A program made the translations under genes and the position numbers. A stretch of DNA of 36,671 bases from Acanthaster planci (lineage: Eukaryota; Echinodermata; Asteroidea; Valvatida; Acanthasteridae): assembly GCF_001949145.1 (NCBI RefSeq), contig NW_019091356.1, forward strand, positions 1,960,022 through 1,996,692, written 5' to 3'. This document shows, piece by piece, positions 23,801 to 32,133 of this stretch. Numbering within the stretch: position 1 is the stretch's first letter; each line of letters opens with the position of its first letter. The notes under the pieces were generated by a model, which saw nothing but the letters and a program-made list of their open reading frames with translations, was not told the DNA's origin and did no database searches.

Positions 23801-26130
23801 ATAAGGGGGTTAAGTATATATAACAGGTTTTGCCCAACATATATTAATAAGCACTGTATGCTCAGTGCTTGTCCGAGAGCTTGCGAAAAAAAACCTCATA
23901 AGCTTACTCGGATGGGATTCAAACCCACGACCTCCTGCTTACTAGTGCNNNNNNNNNNNNNNNNNNNNNNNNNNNNNNNNNNNNNNNNNNNNNNNNNNNN
24001 NNNNNNNNNNNNNNNNNNNNNNNNNNNNNNNNNNNNNNNNNNNNNNNNNNNTTCAAGATGTATTTTTGCATTGGGGAGATGTTAATTACATGTAACAGGT
24101 TATATATAATTAACATCTCCCCAACGCAGAAATACATCTTGAAGAGGGTTAAGGTTAAAATATTTCTGTTTGAATTTGGTTAGTTTGGCATCCTATTGAC
24201 AAGGGATGTTACGAGGGGGAAACGTGAAAAGGTCTTTTAAAGACCTGCAATTGAAAAGGGGCTCAGGAAACTTTTGAATTCATTTTGTGAGGTTGGCTTA
24301 CTTTTTTTTCTGATTGCTTGCATGCTTGAAGCATTCAACGGTTGTGTACAAGAAATATTTATGTGCTATAAACTCAAAGATTTAAAAAACACGATATCCC
24401 TGTAACCCAGTTTTACAACTCAAAAAACAAAATCTGTACTAAAAACTTTCAAATCCGGGTGAAGGATCCGTGTTTCCTTGTAACACAAATCGCATCGCAT
24501 CAGTGTTCCTGTTACCTGAAGAAAAATGTTGCACTCTCATATTTCGACAGAAACTGTTGCGTCGTTTATTTACTATAGCATGCCTGTGTTTCCTTTTGCT
24601 CTGATCATGCCGTCCTCTTGTCCTGTTTGCCTATTGTCTGAACAGGAAGCTTGGCCGAAATCAGGAAGCTGAGGGAGTTCCTATGACCGATAAAGCCACA
24701 GGTAACCGACCGGACTTGCTGTCTTCCCGTTGGGCCCCTGGGGTCTAATTACCGCACGTAATGCACCGAATGTCTGGGTTGCTATACCATCTGCATTGAG
24801 TGATGAGACACAGTATGGCACCAGAGTTCTGCAACCGTTGACCTCAGTGCCCAGCTGACCCCAAAAGGGCAGACCCGGATGCTGATTAGAATTTGTTTAT
24901 GAATGCACAATGCAAAGGGTCTAGTAAAATCTGTTTGTGAAAAAAAATCTTCAAGAAAAGTGAAGTGTTTCTTCTTCATGTGGTGACGAGAAGTTGCTTT
25001 GGACTTGAAAGAGATTGTTTCAAATTTTTTTTGAGCAAATCAACTTTTTTTATTAACTCGCAGCTTAACATTTTTCCCCAAATCTTTAATTTGTAGGTAA
25101 CACCTATGATGATGCGAGCAGTATGCCGATGCTTTCAGCTCAACAGTCGGCCACATCTTACAGACCTACAAGTGGTTATGAAGATGTGAGCGAACTTCAC
25201 AAAGACATGCCAAACTTGCCCCGAGAGCATGTGGAGCCAAGTGACATCTCGCCCTATGCTGCCACCGGTAACGTCACTGTCCATGCTGAAAACGTACCCT
25301 CTGAATATTCATATGTCACCGTCAACGAATTAAATGTGTTGAAAGAGAAAGGGACGGGTAAGGGTGAGGAATCCTATGACAGGCTTGATTTTTTGCCCCG
25401 TGAGAGGTCTGTCCGTCGGCCAGTTGTCACTGATGGTATGTACGGCTCTCTTCAGGATGATGGCAGCTATGAAGATGCAAGCAGCTGTTCGTTCATGGGC
25501 CCTCCAGTCGGAAACCACCAAGATGCAATCAGCACGTCTTCCGGCTACGCAAAGATGAGCCCGTTACTCAACAACCGCAAGGCCTCCTCCCTGAAAAGCC
25601 CACGAAGGGAACTCCTCTCTGAAGTCCAGCGTAAAAGTTCTTCCTTGAAACTCCCAAGCACGGACGTGCAGCCCTCTAACCAGCCATACGAAAATGCATA
25701 TGTGGGCTTCGACCCGAAGCGGTCGTCGCAAGACTGTAGCGAGTATCCGGGGATGCCAGTTCCACCTCCGCCCGAGTCAGTTTCCAATCAGCCGAAGTCC
25801 AAGAGAGATAAGCTCTCTGGCAAGAATCCTAAGGGGGAGATCCCTCAATACGCCAAGCCCATGAAGCGAAAGAGCCAACAGGCAGACCAGCAGGAGGTCC
25901 CACACTATGCCAAACCCAACAAGCAGAAGAGCCAGGTCCCCCAATACGCCAAACCGAATAAGCCCACTTCCTCCAAAGGCTATCAGAACGGCAGCCCTGC
26001 CCAACCCAACATCCAGTTGGAACGCCCTCCCGAGGGAAGCCTAGGAAAGCCCTCCCCCGGGAGCAAGGTGGCAGCGGGCTACGCCCATTTGATGCATGCA
26101 GAAAGCCCCTCCCTAAATAACAGTAAATAG
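17784..26130 (+). CDS. EGF-repeat single-pass receptor with tyrosine-rich tail (MEGF/CED-1/Draper-like), seven exons
   Basis: The joined exons 17784-17881, 18437-18504, 19250-19738, 20313-20654, 22181-22382, 24646-24701 and 25097-26130 give 2289 nt (762 residues plus stop), with phases agreeing at all six GT-AG introns. A signal peptide (about 1-24) leads to a Cys-rich ectodomain with EGF-like modules at about 88-116, 155-182 and 241-269 plus partial or laminin-type units. A transmembrane helix at about 367-392 is followed by RTRQK. The tail of roughly 370 residues has 18 tyrosines in its last 344, with YxxM (Y569, Y635), YxN (Y616), YxxL/V sites (Y446, Y491, Y512, Y534, Y747) and three YAKP (Y670, Y689, Y702), plus a PVPPPPE proline box. 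By analogy with MEGF10, Draper and CED-1 it is probably a plasma-membrane adhesion or engulfment receptor signalling through tyrosine kinases. No EMI domain is visible, so orthology is uncertain. Confidence 0.88.
18437..18504 (+). CDS. Receptor exon 2
   Basis: A 68-nt exon between a TTCCTAG acceptor and a GTACGA donor (phase 2 in, phase 1 out). It encodes residues 34-55 with two cysteines. It is short and carries no recognisable domain. It is placed because it keeps the frame between exons 1 and 3 and stays open. Confidence 0.75.
19250..19738 (+). CDS. Receptor exon 3: EGF-like modules
   Basis: The acceptor is TTTTCAG and the donor GTAAGA. It encodes residues 57-218. The Cys spacing gives an EGF-like unit at C88, C92, C98, C105, C107 and C116 (CRNGGTC core) and another at C155, C160, C166, C171, C173 and C182 (CLNGGWC core). 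A proline/threonine-rich linker (about 123-150) separates them. Both edges are phase 1, typical of extracellular module exons. Confidence 0.92.
20313..20654 (+). CDS. Receptor exon 4: EGF-like and laminin-type EGF modules
   Basis: A symmetrical phase 1-1 exon of 342 nt encoding residues 219-332. It completes the module begun in exon 3 (DYTGEDC), then holds an EGF-like unit at C241, C245, C251, C258, C260 and C269 (CTPGWTGESC) and a laminin-type stretch (CPQGTFGLNC, CDPVTGHCLC). It could be skipped without breaking the frame. Confidence 0.92.
22181..22382 (+). CDS. Receptor exon 5: stalk and transmembrane helix
   Basis: Encodes residues 333-399. A Ser/Thr/Pro-containing stalk is followed by a hydrophobic run of about 26 residues (core GLLIVVVILIVCLV) and a basic stop-transfer signal RTRQK. 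This identifies a type I single-pass protein. The acceptor is GGGACAG and the donor GTGAGT, phase 2. Confidence 0.9.
23880..23948 (-). repeat. tRNA-derived SINE fragment (minus orientation), cut by the gap
   Basis: Read on the minus strand, this has GGTCGTGGGTTTGAATCCCA, a good match to the 3' part of a tRNA gene with a B-box (GGTTTGAATCC at 23915-23925, complement). It is followed by an unrelated tail containing a poly-T stretch. The part where an A-box would sit falls in the undetermined bases that begin at 23949. It is best read as the tRNA-related head of a SINE in intron 5 of the receptor gene, not a functional tRNA. Confidence 0.6.
23949..24051. other. Assembly gap (103 undetermined bases)
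   Basis: A run of N lies within intron 5 of the receptor gene, between a SINE fragment on the left and a palindrome on the right. The true length is unknown. Confidence 0.98.
24052..24143. repeat. Inverted repeat with 37-bp arms and 18-bp loop
   Basis: The arms 24052-24088 and 24107-24143 are complementary at 35 of 37 positions. The left arm starts exactly at the edge of the undetermined bases, so complementarity may extend into the gap. A DNA hairpin this strong can stall sequencing or assembly and may explain the gap. It may be the end of a fold-back element or of a SINE-associated composite. Confidence 0.8.
24646..24701 (+). CDS. Receptor exon 6: juxtamembrane segment
   Basis: A 56-nt exon encoding residues 400-418 (KLGRNQEAEGVP...), hydrophilic cytoplasmic sequence. 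The acceptor follows TCTGAACAG and the donor is GTAACC. Phase is 2 in and 1 out, so it cannot be skipped without a frameshift. Confidence 0.8.
25097..26130 (+). CDS. Receptor exon 7: tyrosine-rich cytoplasmic tail and stop
   Basis: A single exon encoding residues 419-762 and TAG. The tail is hydrophilic and probably disordered. Sites include GYEDV (Y446), YVTV (Y491), EESYDRL (Y512, hemITAM-like), YGSL (Y534), SYEDA (Y543), GYAKM (Y569), PYENAY (Y616 and Y620), YPGM (Y635), three YAKP boxes spaced 13-19 residues apart (Y670-Y702), and YAHL (Y747). By established SH2 preferences YxxM suits PI3K p85, YxN suits Grb2, and YxxP suits Crk/Nck. Phosphorylation is inferred. Confidence 0.9.
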
Positions 26131-27852
26131 GACTACCTTCCAAAATCTCGGGAATGGCAGCGTGATTTTGGACTGTGGCCAAGTCTAATAATTCTGATCA
26201 AGCTGGAAGTTGAGAACACCATACTTCTCAATCACTTTACAAGTTGTGAGCAACTTAGGATTTCAGACTGATCTGTGTCTTTAAGTTATGCGCAGGAATT
26301 GTGTCCTTGTACTAAGTAGGGACTCCGGTCACTTCAACACGGGAGAAAAATTGATAGGGAAAAATATTGACCAGGAAATACCAGGACGTTCAGGTTCATA
26401 TACATTTGTGTGTGCTCGCCCATCCATCACCATCCAAGAATAATGCAAAAACTCTCCCACAAAGCTGACTAGCTCAAAAACAAAATTCCTTTCACAAAAA
26501 AATGCAGCAAAATGAAATTTGGGGTACAGGAAACGAGCATTTTCAACCCAACACCGCTAACAGCAGGTAAATTTGATAAACCAGCTCTTAACTCCAGTGC
26601 TGAATTTGTACAAACTTGATTAAACCCCCATCTATTCTGCCAAAGTTAGGAAACGCGAAGTCTTTCAGAGTAAAACCGTTGCACATTCTGCATGAAATGG
26701 CCGGCCATTTTTAAAAAAATACTTTTGTAACGTCGAAAGTTTTAATCCTTTGAGGATTTTGTTAGGCAGTCACTGTGTATATGTTATACTGCTTTCTTTC
26801 ATGCAACGCCTATACAGGATGTTGGCTTGAACTGTAGTCGGACCAACTACTTTTGAACGGTGCTTATTTAAAAATACTAAACGCCTTTCTCTCTCTTGCC
26901 AACATTATTTTAAGCATATATTTTTTGTTAATCTAGCACGTGCACTTTTTTGCCGCCAAACCATTTTAAGATCATGGTGCTTTCAGTATTGTAACAGTAC
27001 ATATTCAAGCAACACTTTCGTCTGTGTTTAGTAGATCAATTTCAGAGGTACTTTATTGAAAAAAGTGAGTGAAATATTTAAATTGAAAGCAATAATGTCA
27101 TATCAGTAATAGAATAGCTTAGATTTCAAAACAGTGTGCTACTCATGTTTCTGTGGTATGTTCAGAGACCGAGTATTTTGCTGAGGCATTTTCAAATTTG
27201 TGCAAGTTAAACCTAATTTTCCAATGAATTCCGACGATCAATTTCCACAGGGATGCCAGACGCCAAGGTGTTATTTTTAAATTTTCAGAAAACCAGGTTA
27301 CCAACTATCATATGCTTAGCATGTTGATTTCAACTGGTTCTCAGAACTCCTTCACTCAGCAGAATAGGATAAGAGGCTTTCTGTTCAAGCCCCTCTGCGG
27401 AATTAGGTTAGATCTAAGTTTAACCATCCCTCCGTCGAATTTGTTCCCGCGCATGTTATGTAAAGCACTTGCTGCCTGTTTGGCAAGGTTAGTAAAGTTC
27501 ATGAAACTTGTCAGCACCGAATCAACCTCTGGAGATTTTGCTGGCAGAAAGGTCGAGTCGAGACCCCGGCAGTCCATCTCACTGCCATGCAACTCACCAG
27601 GGATACATCATGTTGTGATCAGTTTGCCCCTATCGTGGTTCCGGTATCTTCAACCAGAGCTGAAGTCAAGAGCGTCATAAGACAAGCCACAAGGAAACAG
27701 TGACAAAGGAATTCTTTCATTGAGATTCACTGGAGCAGCTTGTGGCTTGAATTCAGACTGGAGGTCTCGTGATTCTCTTGTGGGGTCTTAAGATGGTATT
27801 ACTGTTCCAGTTTTGAATTAAGAGGTAATTTGTTCTATACAATTTTACGTAA

Positions 27853-27858
27853 AATAAA
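27853..27858 (+). terminator. Candidate polyadenylation signal AATAAA
   Basis: The first canonical AATAAA I found downstream of the receptor stop codon. A second lies at 28151-28156. Confidence 0.35.
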
Positions 27859-28150
27859 TATCTTCCTGAAGTTAAAGAGACCAAAATTTTATTAATTTGC
27901 TATAACCAAGATTGTAGCAGTCCTTTATAGCAAGAGTTGCGTGAATACTGAAAAAAGGAAGAATTTATTGCAACACTTCATTTCAAACTTAACCAAATTG
28001 TAGTTTTTAAATTTATACATATTTTGACCAAATAAGGCAGCTTCCAAATATAACTTAGTGTTATTTACTTGTTTATACACATTTATGCATATAATTGTAC
28101 ATTTCTTAAAACTATTTATACTGTCTTCACAGTAATTGCAATTTAGTTTA

Positions 28151-28156
28151 AATAAA
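28151..28156 (+). terminator. Candidate polyadenylation signal AATAAA (distal)
   Basis: A second canonical hexamer, in an AT-rich setting followed by a T-run, about 2 kb after the receptor stop. Confidence 0.35.
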
Positions 28157-28739
28157 TTTTTTTTTAAATGTTCTCTAAGACAAATTCATGTTGGTAATTA
28201 ACATTTGTACATGTATTTTGAGTGCATAAGTTTGAGCCCATTCCAATTAGAAAGAGACAATTGGATAAAACGTTATCTTAGAAGCAAGTGCAACTGTACA
28301 TCATTGTTAGACTAGAAACTGTGAAAACATCATTATAGATAATGCATGGAAATAGTGCTTTGAAGATGGACAGTGCCATTGTAAACCGCAGTTTGCAAGG
28401 AATGCTTGATGTTGTATGTGTGGTTTTGTGTCATGTTAAAACAATATGCATTGTGAAACAAATACAAAAGACTACAGCAAAACAAGTTACAAATTAAATT
28501 GGTTTTTCGAGGTGGTTGGATTTCAAAGCATTGCATAGTTTTGTGTCTCTGTTTTCTTTTAATTTGCTAAACATGTTTGATTTGTTCAACGAGCAAATGC
28601 CAATTTTGGGTTGTATCAGAACTCAGCAGTGCATATTCACCTCAACTATTGCATAGTAAATACAATGTCATTACATGTACAAGCTACAAGCAAATGGTAA
28701 TGGTATTCATCTCAATCAAGTTCGGCAAAGTTCTTGCAG

Positions 28740-29300
28740 ATTATTTCAGCTGTAGATGGCAAACGTCCGCGGCAAAGATCCATTATAACTGCACGGCAGG
28801 CTCTGTGGTAAGTTAACATGCGTGTCGCCTTACCATTAGACCCAACTGCAGGTTCCCCACAGTGCTGAAGTTCAGCTGAACAGGGCGGAAGCATCATATC
28901 CCATGACTCAATTTTTGCGATGTAAAAATTGCCCTGTGACGTCAAGTAGAAACGTCAATTTTTGCGATGTAAAAATTGCCCTGTGACGTCAAGTAGAAAT
29001 GTCAATTTTTGCGATGTAAAAATTGCCCTGTGACTGCAAGTTGAAACGTCAATTTTTGCGATGTAAAAATTGCCCTGTGACTGCAAGTAGAAACGTCAAT
29101 TTTTGCAATGGCAGTCTTGCATAGGATTGAACACCTCTCGCACTCTTCCTTGCAGGGGTCATAAAAAGTACTGGGAGATGATTTTCGGGAGCGTTGAGAA
29201 GACTCGGAAGACGCTCTGGCCGCTCTGTGGTGAACCACAAGTGACAACTAATCATTTGTCTGACGAAATGTGGTGTGTAGAATCCGAAATGGGGAGTTAA
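28740..29300 (+). CDS. Tentative two-exon coding unit (28740-28807 and 29156-29300), unrecognised
   Basis: A 68-nt block between TTCTTGCAG and GTAAGT is open in the frame ending ...RQALW. A second block after CTTCCTTGCAG (29156) continues in the matching phase (TG+G), reads GHKKYWEMIFGSVEKTRKTL and onward, and stops with TAA at 29300. The phase match and good splice sites are suggestive. However, the blocks are short, no upstream exon was found, and the intervening intron would contain the 47-bp tandem repeat. No family is recognised, and it may be coincidence. Confidence 0.2.
28908..29107. repeat. 47-bp tandem repeat, four copies plus a partial fifth
   Basis: Copies start at 28908, 28955, 29002 and 29049, with a truncated copy from 29096. 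Each full unit holds CAATTTTT-GCGATGT-AAAAATTG, a hairpin with an 8-bp stem and 7-nt loop. Units 1 and 2 carry TGACGTCA (28937-28944 and 28984-28991), a consensus CRE/ATF site. Units 3 and 4 have TGACTGCA instead. The array lies between the convergent receptor and PEX11G genes. Confidence 0.9.
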
Positions 29301-29941
29301 CACCTTTTCAGGTAGGCTTCTGTTTAGAACTACTTGTCTTCGGCTCAATAGCGGGACCGGAGTGAAATTTCTGAGAAGGAGCCCGGGGGCATACGTTATT
29401 TTTCACAGGGGTATCGAAAGCAAATACAGAAGGGGCTCTGAATTAACAAGGCAGTGCTTGGAAAGTAACGGCTGTGGCTGCAGATAAAATGTATGTCTAT
29501 GAAGGCCACCGGCTGGCTTTGGGAGCCGCTGTCGGTAGATATGCATGCTCCTAGTGTTGTAGTTGAGTCAATCGCAAGTCCTTTCACACGTCTCTTCGCA
29601 AGTTTGTCCGCAAGACCAGATATAAGTAACGGATAAGAGAGGGACGTTTACACATTTAAACCTTTAAACAGTGTGGGAAGGTTTTCCAAATATTTCAAAT
29701 TAAGCGTAAATTTCCATCCTTAGTAATGAGGTGAACAACAACAAAAGAACGCTTTTGCCACGGCTCATCTGTATCGCTGGTGAGTTGGCTTACGTCTGGG
29801 TGACTTGTGATGGACTCCGCTACAGCATTGCACGTTACTCCTGGGCAGAGCCTGTTGATTCACACACAGCTGTGAACACGCTGTATCCACGAATCACCTC
29901 CCAGCAGGTGTACGCTTGCCACGTCAAGCCTCGCATCGCAC
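29301..29941. other. Spacer and probable PEX11G 3' UTR
   Basis: Downstream of the PEX11G stop (reading leftward on the minus strand) I see no coding exon with support and no canonical AATAAA near the stop. Open frames on the plus strand here overlap the PEX11G last exon antisense and are considered chance. Confidence 0.4.
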
Positions 29942-30185
29942 TCACTGCGCGGCGAGCCTGGCTTGAGTCTGCCGCACCACGGCTTGCAGGTAGAGGACGG
30001 AGGAGATGGTGCCCAGGAAGCCCACGGTGGCGTCGGACAGCTTGCCTCCCCAGAGGAAACCCACCGGCATCCAGTGGATGGCATTGCAGAGGTCCGTGGC
30101 ATACTTCAGCACCTCCAGGAGGTGGGCACGCTCCGCCTCCTTGAGACGGGAAATCTGCTGTCCCTCCACGACCGACGACTCTTGC
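29942..30185 (-). CDS. PEX11G exon 4 and stop
   Basis: Encodes residues 171-250: an acidic/basic helix (ISRLKEAERAHLLEVLKYA), then DLCNAIHWMPVGFLW and the second hydrophobic segment (VGFLGTISSVLYLQAVV), ending AAQ and TGA. The acceptor is AAATACCCAG. Confidence 0.93.
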
Positions 30186-32133
30186 CTGGGTATTTGTAAG
30201 ACACAGAAATTTAGTATTTTAAAGCAATGCAAGGTCAAAGGAAGTACACCAATACGTAACAAACATAAGCTGAAGTACAAAGGGCAATCTAGCATTACCT
30301 CTCTCTAATGTGCACTTGCAGACTTGCGCAAGCTTTGGCAGGTCTTTGTCTAAGGATAGTGTTTTGTTAAAGTGTGGCCACTCGCAAGCCAGTATCTTCA
30401 CAAATGCAGGACGACGGATGGCAAAGCAATTCGGGAGGAGCAAATGAAGACAATACAATGCCATCTCACCTGCCGGAGCTACAACAGGGGTCTTCCATTT
30501 GGATCTCCTGCTCCAGTTTCTTCCGTGATCTCCTCAAGCTCACGAGTGTCATTAAACTCCTGGGAAATTAAAAAAATGTCATTTGAATACCAAGAACCAA
30601 GCTCCAGAGACACATGTGCTGAACTGTACGAGCGTTCTGGTCCTTTTCAAAACGTATTCCCACCACAGTCACCCCTGGTCCCTTCTTCTCTGATGTGAGC
30701 AAGTCCGTTTGTTTCTTTGTACAACCACTTTTTTGGATGTGTGGGATTTGCACTGTCTCTTGCACTTAGTTCCTCCGCTTGGCCATTCCACAAACTTAAC
30801 CCCCCCTTGAGGTTAAGACCAAAATCAACGGCTGAACACCAACAGGCCTGTGATTGGCTACTTCTTACCTAAGTATGCTAATGCTCAGGGACAACCCCCA
30901 GGCCACTATGCAAAGTATCCACCAAGGCGATGACGAGACATCGATGAGCTTCTTGTCGGCGGCCCAAGCTATGTGCTCCAGGGGGAAGTACAGCTGGTCA
31001 ATCAGATTGTTGGCGAGGCTCAGGACACGAAGCCACAGGCTCTTCTCCTGCAAGAAAAAAAAGGAGCTGGGAGTCAACTAAAGCATGTTTTAATGCATCG
31101 AATTCAAGCAGTTGATAAAAGGCAATCGAAAAAAATTTTTTTTTTAATTTGTCTGCTTGCAATTTAAGACTGAGAACTAATCAAAAGAAAATTATTCCCC
31201 CCCCCAAAAAAATGACAGAAATGAATCTACGTGAAAGGTTCATAGCTTCCATCCCACTTAATTTGGATTTATGACAAAAAAGCTTAAAACATGAGCATTC
31301 TCGGATTCTTCAAGTCCATAAAATTCGGTCCCAGGACAGGAGGGTATAAAAAAACATGCAACAAAATTAAACACCAATCAACCATGTTCCAAATTCAATG
31401 TACATGCATGTACATACGTGAGTGTTTACCCCGGCTTGAGACGATGGTGATGACTATGCAGCTACGAGGGCCGCGCAGAGATCGAGGGACAAGCCTAGCC
31501 CGAAGTGTCCATGGTGTGTGTTTGTTAAACATTAAAATACTGTACAAGAGAGGTGTTTTTCTTAATAGTCTGGAAAATAATAACTTGAAATATCAAATAT
31601 CATGAGCATCAAAGGTCCTTCCGGCCCATTAAATATATCTTTGAGTGGAATAAATTTTAATCGGCCTAAGCCTATTCATGGAGGAAGGTTCCTTCCTCCA
31701 TGGCCTATTTTAGTATTTATTTGCATTTTGCACAGTCTATCCACATTTCAGGCCCACATTTTAGAGACCATATTCTGGAAGAAAATGTGCTCTCCCTCTC
31801 CCTTTCCGTAATCACTTCTCGACAGGTCAAGAACCTGAAAATGATACATTTGTGTGCTTCGTTAATTAAGTAGCATTTGGGGGCAAATTGTACCTGCGCA
31901 CCCAACCCATACGATAGCGAATACCCCAACATCGGCAAATCATCGAACAGTCGTAGAATCGTTCGGCATCCACTGAGTTCCGTGAAAATTGTCAATAGTT
32001 TCTTTGACTTTGACGGTGATTTCACGAGGCCAGAAAGCAGTAGCGATCCATAAGATATGATTCTCATGACTTTGTCCCTTCCACCGTAAGTTTGGAGAAG
32101 ATTTATGGCTAACTTCAAATCTTTTGAAGCCAT
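29942..32133 (-). CDS. Peroxisomal membrane protein PEX11-gamma, four exons, complete
   Basis: The joined minus-strand exons 32133-31894, 31047-30869, 30559-30470 and 30185-29942 give 753 nt, 250 residues plus TGA, with all phases agreeing. Family signatures are GGRDKVMRIISY (about 17-28), SGCRTILRLFDDLPML (54-69), YGLGAQ (75-80), LIDQLYFPLEHIAWAAD (95-111) and, near the end, NAIHWMPVGFLWGG and GFLGTISSVLY. Two hydrophobic segments (about 121-139 and 222-240) fit the two membrane passes. PEX11 proteins remodel and elongate the peroxisome membrane before division. Length matches the vertebrate gamma form (about 240 residues). ATG at 32133 is preferred because the reading frame just upstream offers only a TTG. 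The gene is tail-to-tail with the receptor gene and head-to-head with CENPE. Confidence 0.93.
30470..30559 (-). CDS. PEX11G exon 3
   Basis: A 90-nt exon encoding residues 141-169, a basic, charged linker (LRRSRKKLEQEIQ) between the two membrane segments. The acceptor is TAATTTCCCAG and the donor GTGAGA, phase 2 to phase 2. It is poorly conserved in the family; placement rests on phase and splice sites. Confidence 0.82.
30869..31047 (-). CDS. PEX11G exon 2
   Basis: Encodes residues 81-139 (EKSLWLRVLSLANN..., LEHIAWAAD, PWWILCIVAWGLSLSISIL). The acceptor is TTTTTTCTTGCAG and the donor AG|GTAAGA, phase 2. It contains the first hydrophobic segment. Confidence 0.92.
31677..31702. repeat. Near-perfect 26-bp palindrome in PEX11G intron 1
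   Basis: Two 12-bp perfectly complementary arms (CATGGAGGAAGG and its complement) are separated by only TT. It lies in the intron between PEX11G exons 1 and 2. Confidence 0.85.
31894..32133 (-). CDS. PEX11G exon 1
   Basis: Encodes residues 1-80, from MASKDLKL to YGLGAQ, including the conserved GRDK motif. The donor is CAG|GTACAA, phase 0. The N-terminal part includes the PEX11-type helix thought to bend membranes. Confidence 0.92.

Larger units (their letters stand above)
26131..28170 (+). other. Probable 3' UTR of the receptor gene, AT-rich
   Basis: Downstream of the TAG the sequence is AT-rich with no supported coding exon. Candidate polyadenylation signals are a variant ATTAAA at 26619-26624 and canonical AATAAA at 27853-27858 and 28151-28156. 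If the canonical signals are used, the 3' UTR is about 1.7 to 2 kb. No other gene is seen here. Confidence 0.4.

Noticed and set aside
23905-23948. Functional tRNA gene on the minus strand
   Set aside because: Only the T-arm/B-box part is visible; no acceptor stem pairing or A-box can be seen and it runs into an assembly gap, so a SINE remnant is more likely.
25512-25660. Canonical ITAM in the receptor tail
   Set aside because: The YxxL/V sites are spaced too far apart (for example Y512 to Y534, with 18 residues between the motifs) for the usual YxxL-x(6-12)-YxxL pattern, so only single or hemITAM-like motifs are claimed.
27312-27680. 122-codon plus-strand open frame downstream of the receptor
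   Set aside because: No domain and an overlapping antisense frame; most simply chance within the receptor 3' UTR.
28908-29107. CRISPR-like repeat array
   Set aside because: Units are contiguous without unique spacers, and the window is clearly eukaryotic.
29049-29348. Minus-strand open frames ending in the same short peptide (VTGQFLHRKN)
   Set aside because: The shared ends come from the 47-bp tandem repeat read in different frames, not from a conserved protein.
29731-30144. Plus-strand open frame of 137 codons
   Set aside because: It is antisense to the last PEX11G exon and its downstream region; the minus-strand reading has clear family signatures.
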